Positions 57,901 through 64,000 of a DNA stretch of 64,000 nt are shown piece by piece. The translations under genes were made by a program, and so were the position numbers. The DNA lies in NCBI RefSeq assembly GCF_963675165.1, contig NC_087384.1, forward strand, positions 3,714,682-3,778,681, written 5' to 3'. Source of the DNA: Halichondria panicea (lineage: Eukaryota; Porifera; Demospongiae; Suberitida; Halichondriidae). The notes under the pieces were generated by a model, which saw only the letters and a list, made by a program, of their open reading frames with translations, searched no databases and was not told where the DNA came from. Positions within the stretch are counted from its first letter, which is position 1, and the number at the start of each line of letters is the position of its first letter.

Positions 57901-60900
57901 TTGAGGTCACGTGATATTTATAAAGCTGCTAATTTCCAAGCGCGAGGGCCTGAGAAACTACAAATTGACTTTGCATGGCCTAACTATAACTTGATTCTTT
58001 CAGACTCTAACCATTCATAAAAATGTAATCGTTAATGCATTGTAGTGTTCCAACAGTGAAAATAATAAAGTGGTACATGTAAGACAAACGATAAATGAGG
58101 ATAAATGAGAATCAATAATTATAAGGTTTTTGATCAATAACAGCTAGCTAGTCACCTTTTTGTTTTGTTGGTGGTGGTCCATTCTCCTCACTCTCTTCAG
58201 TCACAGCAGCTGTATATAGCGAGAGTATAGCTGTATTGAACCACACTGTACATATGATCGTAGTGAGCTTACGTTGTTGTGGCAGAGGCTTTAGGAAGTC
58301 AGCAATTTCAGTGTAACCCCGCTGTGTAGCAATGTCACGAGGAGTATCGCCATTTTTGTCAGTTGCACCTGAACAAGAATGGTGGTGTAAAGCAAAAGTA
58401 TAACACTGGGAGCTAGTACTCACTGATATCACAGTTGGCCTTTTCCACTAAGTACTGCACCACATCTTTGTGTCCCCGAACGCATGCATTGTGGAGTGGG
58501 GTCCTGTTGATATTATCCCTCACATCTGCACATAACGCACCATGGTACTATACATAAGGATTGACAGTGCAAGTGTGTGTTTCAATTATTGCACAAATTT
58601 TGACTCATGTTTAGACTGCTCTATTTTGCAGGGAAAGGCCATATCAAGAAAAGGACTGGACTGATAGCTTAGTTAGCCTTTTATCTGTCTAAATGTGTTA
58701 AGCATGCATAATAGATTATCAAACTCACTCTTGGGGTCAACCTTGTCTTGTTCAACCAGTTGTTTCACCACACCCAGCTTGCCCCACCAACATGCTGCAC
58801 ACAATAACTTGGCCTTGTGCTCATCACCACCACAGCCACGGCTCATTAGGTAGAGGGCAACATCCATGCAACCATCATCCAGACAGCCATACAGATAGTC
58901 AGAATTCAGAGCTATGTTCAGTGGTGACTGTTCCCAATCATCCATCATATCTGCAGGACAGTAAATTAGCATGGTTATGAGTGCGACAAACAGTCACACA
59001 GGGTATACTATAGTCAGTCAGTCAGTCTGTCTGTCGTTCTGTGTATTCTGAGTCTGCTCATCTGGATGCGATAGCACTGTGTTTGTACTATGGATAGCCT
59101 CAACACAACAAGGTATAGTATAGTTTTAAATTTGGCACATTTTGATGTTAAAGCTTCGTTGTGGAACAAAAGTGAACAAAAGCTAAGAAGCTCTAACCTG
59201 CACGTTGGTCTAGATGTTTACATGCGGCCAAATTATAACGCCGAGGTTTGCACTTCAGTGCTCCAGTTGGCACAGTAGTAATTAAGTAGTGCCAATAATT
59301 ATAATCTTAATTTCTAGAAACCATGCAGACAGGTTGAGCTTGGACATATAATTATAAAGTCTGTATTGCCACCATAATCAAATACTTGCATTCCGATGGG
59401 TTATGACAACTATAATGCAAGAACAAACAGTATAGGAGAGGCTACGGAGAAAAATAAGAGCACACTAAATCTCACCAACATCCATCTTCATATTCTCCAC
59501 CAGATACTGTACGACTTCTTTATTTCCTCTCTCACAGGCACAGTGAAGAAGGGTCCAGCTGTTCCTATCCCTCACATCTGTTGTGGAACATAGTTTAAAT
59601 TCAAGTATCATAATAATTATGCACACAGATATTACTGCAGTCATTGATGTGGAGGAAATACCGTATATAGCGTGTATATTTCGAGAGTATAAAATGTTCG
59701 CGGTTTTAGATGATTAAGCATGTACCGCAAACATACCCACGAATTTAATATCGCAGAAAGGCTGAAAATTAAAGCGAAAACCTTTCTAACGGTCATTTTG
59801 CAAAAGTTTTATACTCTTGAAATAACACAATAACAATGACTACTTACCAGTGCTACACCTGACCTCATGGATCAGGTATGCCACCACCTCTTTATGACCT
59901 CCCTCGCAAGCATAGTGAAGTGGCAGTCTGTTATCCCTCCCACCACCTTTATCAGTACGAGCACCATGGGTAACAAGTGTCCTCATAATCGCCATGAGGC
60001 CCATCAGACAAGCCCAGTGTAATGGAGGCAGCTCATCCCACTCCACACTCCAGTAGAGCGGGTGGTTGGGGCAGGCACCGTGTCCCAACAGGGACCTTAC
60101 TTTGATGACATCTTCATCTGTATGAACAGCCTCCCATAAGTCCTTGGCTAGCGTCTTTTGAGCACAGTGGATATGACAGCTCTCCTCACAGTTAGGACAT
60201 ACTGTGATGGTGTGTGAGGGGGCGGGGGGGTAACAGTGTATGTGGTAATTATGTAAAGGTTCGATTAAATAAAAAAATAGAAAGTCACCTTTTTGTTTCT
60301 TTGTTGGTGGTGGTCTATTCTCCTCGCTCCCGGAGTCACTATCACCAGTCACAGCAGCTGTGCAGCGAGCATTGGACCACAACATATACTCATAATCGTA
60401 GTTTGGTAGAGATTGGAGGTAGTCAGCAATTTCAGTGTGATCACTCCAATAAGCAACGTCAAGAGCAGTCTGGCCATCATCACATCAGTTGCCTCTGAAC
60501 AAAGGTATATACATTATAACACTGGAAGAGGCTGTGTTATATACTCAACGATATTAAAGTTGGCCTTCTCTACAAAGCTATACTAAACAGGCCATTTAAA
60601 AGCACAGTAGCTAGGTCATCACATGTACTCACTCTTGGGGTCAACTTTGTGTTGCTCTATCAGTTCCTTCACCACACCCAGCTTGCCACATCGACTTGCT
60701 GCACACAGTAACTTTTCCTTGTGCATACTCCATCCACAGCCACGGTTGATCAGGTAGAGGGCAACATCCACACGGCCTTCTTCATTATCGCACTCATGAT
60801 AATCAGGGCCTAGAGCTTTGTCCAGTGGTAACTGTAACTCATCCTCATCCTCATCTTCTTCATCAAAACCCTCCTCATCGCTCCACATATACTCCCGTTT

Positions 60901-63900
60901 GTCCACTTTCCATTCATTGACAGGCAGTTCTAAAACACCCCAAATGTTATCAGACATAGTGTTACCAGAGCTTTATGAATACCATAATTATAGCGAGTAA
61001 TTCAGGGAGAGGGGGAGGGGTTAAAACATTCAGAGCACTACTTTTGTGGTTGCTACTTGCACCCAGAGGCCAAGGTCAATAGGGTCACTTTTTAACGAAA
61101 ACATTAAACATCTGTAGTCCTGGATTATTGACCTTAGCTTGGATATAACAGCTATATATACTGCTTCTGTTGTTTTTGATCGTTTATTTGCCTATCCAGC
61201 GCATGCAGCAAACCAGTACATCAAAATTTATACCCTAGCTAAAGAAGGCTAATTTTCCATATCTTGTAATCTCTTCTCTCTAGCTGGTTCGTCTGGGGCT
61301 CAACTGATTTCTGTTGTGATGAAGCTAGTAGTGGTGAGGGTGAGCTCAGTTATATATGTAAACGTCTGCATAAGGCCACGTGGTGTTTTAATTTGTAAAC
61401 TATTGACATTGACGTACCCCTCTGGCTTGGACCCAGATAAAGGTGGTCAATGATTATAGGCCTTAATTGCCCAATTATGCTCAAAATGTTGCCTATTAAC
61501 TCATGTTTTTACCTATAATATTATAGTCTTCGATTCTTACAACATTACGGAATCTTCTATCATAATCTTCTGAGGTACTATTGTTGGTGTTCGGCTGCCT
61601 GTAATCGGTGTACTGGAACACTGGACTGGACTGGACTTTGACCTGACTATTGCAACACAATGCAATTACATTCCTTTTCCTCATCAGTAACAAGACCACA
61701 ATGACAATACTATAGTAAACATGAAAGCAGCGCGGGTGCTGATGCCTTGGTGTACGCATACAGTATACTAGCACTTCAGTCTATTATTATGCATCGGTGC
61801 ACATGCGCAAGCAATGTATACGGTGTGTTTTTGAGTCTGTCTGTCTGTCTGTGTGTGTATAGACTGCTACAGCTGCTCAAGGATCAATGAAGTGCAAGTA
61901 AGAGTTTCATAGGCTTTTATAGTCATAGATTCTAATTTGTGGATTTGCAAAATAATGCTTCGTTCTCGAGATATTCCTTACTTGGAATGCCATTGCAGCC
62001 TTTTTAGAAGAGTGCGTAACAAAACTTGTTCACCAAGTGTTGCTACTCTACTTAGTAGTTAGCTCTGCACTAGAACGCTAGCTATTGGTAGCTGCAACAG
62101 TGAGAAGAGAGCTGCAAGGCTCTGCTGATGCAGCTAGACTTGAACTTTTGGCATAGATCGTTTTTAACAACAATCGTGGTTGATCATTACCCACTCTTTA
62201 ATAATAATACAAAAAATATTCATCATGTAGTTTAATGGAGTTAAATAAACGTAGTTAACGAGGTAATACACTAACCGCGGTCTTACCTCGAATCACACAG
62301 TCGTAGGTGTGGCTTCCAGTCACATGCATGCCTATCGCACATGCGCATCCATGGTTCCACGTGCTAAAGTACAGCCGCTTGTCAGCGAGCCACAGACAAA
62401 TTGGCTGCTCAAATCTTATGCCTCCCACCCTCCCATTCACGGAGGTTAAGACCTATTTTCCATCCGACGATGTTGATATACTGGTTGGGGGGCTGAATAA
62501 GGGCCCCCAACACTTACGTGCTTAATGCTAATCGCAGGGGCTCCTCTCTCAGTACTCCCCCAAAACATTACCGCAGTCACGTGACCCCTAACCTCTAGCG
62601 TGACAGGGCACGTGACATCTGCTTAGACCGATATACTGCCAAAAGATAGTAATATCCTCGCCTAGGATATGACGCACTCCTAGATCGCAGTCATTTACTA
62701 CAATCTGTATGACCATAGTTAAATGATATTATGTGTGTAGCTTTATGTTATCATTATTATGTAGCTTTGCACCTCCACCGGGCTAGAAGCTTGTGCGTAC
62801 AAGTTGCTCACTCGATTTCCGTTCTATCTACTTCCTTCAATCTACTTCTTTCTGTCTTGACGTCATTGTTTTACAGAACATTTACGTTGTTATTTGTAGC
62901 CTCCAGATACTGGGGTAAGATTGGGGCATGCGCAGGCAGTCGTTACCAAGTAGTGAACAGTATATGATACTACAGAGAACATTCAAAGGCACAATAGAAT
63001 TAACACTCACTTTCGGGGTCAACTTTGTGTTGCTCAACCAGTTCTTTCACTATATCCAGCTTGCCCCACCAACATGCTGCATGCAGTAAGTTGTCTTTGT
63101 CCTTATCACTACCACAGCCACGGCATATCAGGTAGAGGGCAACATCCAAACAGCCTTCCCTCTCTCGCAGAGTGTCAGGATCCATAGCTATATCTAGTGG
63201 GGACTGTCTCTCATCATCCCTCACATCTGTAATTTAACATAATTATAGATAGTCAGTTACACGAAATCTGATTTAACACTAGAGCACTAAAGTGCAAACC
63301 CTCGGCTGGTGACATGACATGATTATAAAGAAACCATATAATGCAGTGCATGTAGTGATGAATATCATGTATGACTTATTAAACTGTCTAGGCAAGCAAC
63401 TCAGGAAGCTAACAAGACTGGAGGCATGCTGAAACATTTGAGAACAGAGTTTTATATACACTGTGGACTAGGATCACAGCAAAGAAGCCTGGAGTCTCTC
63501 ATGCATAGAAGTGAAGTAGGATCTCAGAGTCTACCCGCCTCAACCTAAAAGCTTTTAGGTTGAGGCGGGTATTCGAGACTACCCAGAGTCAGCTAACAGA
63601 ACTGAACCAGACACAACTGTGATTGAATTCTAAATACTTATCTCACAGACTACTGCTTTGAAGGGTTTGCTCCCACTGTTAGGATTGACTGTGGACACCC
63701 CTTTCTTGTGAAACAATCAAAGCACATTGCAAATTATTTACCTCTTCAGTAACACTCTAATACTTTTGAGTGAAAGCAAAAACATGGCGAGAGGCACAAA
63801 TAGTAACGACTGCTTAACCAGTGCTGCAGTTGACAGTGCTGCAGTTGACCTCCTTGATCAAGTACTGCACCACCTCGATATGACCTCCCGAGCATGCCCA

Positions 63901-64000
63901 GTGAAGTGGAGCTCTGTTAGCCTCCCCACCACCGTCATCAGTGAAACAGGTAGATCTACAAGCTCCATGGCCGGATAAATGGGTAACAAGCATCTTTACA
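54915..64000 (-). CDS. Large ankyrin-repeat gene, at least 13 exons, runs off the right end
   Basis: Minus-strand exons: 64000-63819, 63226-63011, 60929-60633, 60357-60289, 60201-59848, 59577-59476, 58950-58729, 58525-58424, 58368-58273, 58209-58156 and 57172-57067, then 55171-55018 and 54952-54915. Ankyrin repeats are clear (RAPLHWACSGGHIEVVQYL, LPLHYACEGGHKEVVAYL, RTPLHNACVRGHKDVVQYL, TPRDIATQRGYTEIADFL). A recurring exon carries DVALYL-x-RGCG and WWGKL-x-VVK-x-LVEQ. Two linker exons are basic PPPTK-KQKG, and one exon starts with CPNCEESCHIHC, a probable zinc site. Every ankyrin exon starts and ends in phase 1. The tail exons encode ISRRCYGGPGLVWMYSG and CDCDWAEKFGVHVTFIVC, unknown to me. 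The 57172-57067 exon ends in phase 2 while the next starts in phase 0, so one exon is missing or the last two belong elsewhere. Ankyrin proteins are usually scaffolds; no specific role is shown. Confidence 0.6.
55291..55502. mobile_element. About 210 bp foldback element, GTAT-ACTGTATTACTAG type
   Basis: The left end (GTATTACTAGCGAGTAAAAA) and the complement of the right end (GTATACCGTATTACTAGAAT) mirror each other, with GCAAA-rich subterminal words inside. It lies beside the inverted transposase copy and within an ankyrin gene intron. Confidence 0.6.
55535..56715 (+). mobile_element. Inverted, internally deleted third copy of the transposase element
   Basis: 55535-55830 matches 30.66-30.35 kb in reverse complement (5' flank and first exon, MSARET region). 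55917-56056 matches the start of the large exon (PEQTIITPLQDSQ, PLSTVEYPQDSDYI). It then jumps to VDEMCTEARE and a degraded GSWERAV region (56057-56290). About 56500-56715 matches the 3' terminal segment at 25.71-25.48 kb. The DDE core, protease and PHD are gone. The shared flanks show it is an element copy, not a shared domain. It sits in the intron before the last two exons proposed for the ankyrin gene. Confidence 0.8.
59660..59832. mobile_element. Foldback element in an ankyrin intron
   Basis: Begins ATACCGTATATAGCGTGTAT and contains inverted words (CGAGAGTATAAAA...TTTTATACTCTTGA). It belongs with the TACCGTAT-type foldbacks at 29.05 and 34.17 kb. It lies between ankyrin exons 59848 and 59577. 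Confidence 0.55.
60406..60493 (-). pseudogene. Dead ankyrin exon
   Basis: Resembles the exon at 58368-58273 (shared HTEIADYL, ALDVAYW-like stretch) but has a frameshift near GATGTGATGATGG at its start, and its donor GT is lost. Skipping it leaves the gene in phase, so the gene can still be read without it. Confidence 0.55.
60958..63010. other. Long intron of the ankyrin gene, or intergenic
   Basis: About 2 kb between phase-1 exons 63011 and 60929. It contains an unsupported 92-codon minus-strand frame (61496-61774) and a CGTTCTCGAGATAT-type repeat. If the two exons belong to different genes, a gene boundary lies here; I see no decisive promoter. Confidence 0.35.
63532..63571. repeat. Perfect 40 bp palindrome
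   Basis: Bases 63532-63551 are the exact reverse complement of 63552-63571, centred on AAAAGCTTTT, with a GC-rich outer stem (TACCCGCCTCAACC). It lies in an ankyrin gene intron and is probably the core of a small foldback element. Confidence 0.9.

Noticed and set aside
61496-61774. 92-codon minus-strand frame with a hydrophobic segment and tyrosine-rich tail, like a receptor end
   Set aside because: Starts in a repeated GGCATCAGCACC word also seen at 25.8 kb, has no splice partner and no recognised motif.

Overview
The window looks like nuclear DNA of an early-branching animal, most likely a demosponge. It is AT-rich, the clearest host gene has very short introns (45-60 bp), the recognisable proteins are metazoan (an OSR1/SPAK-type Ste20 kinase, a large ankyrin gene), and the sequence is crowded with transposons, foldback elements and tandem repeats of kinds common in sponge and cnidarian genomes. 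No rRNA, tRNA, operon or CRISPR array was recognised. The assignment is an inference from gene content, not a database match.

Layout, left to right. 0-8.1 kb: two broken minus-strand copies of a multicopy zinc-ribbon family, a 1.45 kb CA-rich satellite, and a decayed Penelope-like retroelement with a GIY-YIG end. 8.8-10.7 kb: two exons of an OSR1/SPAK kinase, with an internally deleted hAT transposon in the intron. 11-16.7 kb: tandem duplications and a 67 bp minisatellite. 17-19 kb: an eight-exon host gene. 21.7-25 kb: a CCGCGG-rich satellite split by a 418 bp MITE, and a perfect 76 bp palindrome. 26.1-30.4 kb: a five-exon gene joining a DDE transposase, a Ulp1/C48 cysteine protease and a PHD finger in one intact reading frame. 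32-36 kb: a segmental duplication with a local inversion, and minisatellites. 37 kb: a HIRAN-like pseudogene. 39.8-45.3 kb: a complete, apparently young Ty3/gypsy retrotransposon. 45.9-47.5 kb: a Crinkler-like P-loop NTPase/nuclease pseudogene. 47.6-50.2 kb: a hAT element with a spliced, full-length transposase gene. 53.3-56.7 kb: two damaged relatives of the 26-30 kb transposase gene. 54.9-64 kb: a long minus-strand ankyrin-repeat gene built of phase-1 exons, running off the right end.

Most coding capacity here belongs to mobile elements. The candidate most worth attention is the transposase-Ulp1-PHD gene at 26.1-30.4 kb: its five proposed exons join in phase through canonical splice sites to give 1069 codons without a stop, and its relatives in the same window show deletion, inversion and a 300 bp intron-like insertion. 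A second window-wide signal is the many perfect 10-21 bp tandem microduplications, several of which break reading frames or double splice sites. They may be a real mutational habit or an assembly artefact.
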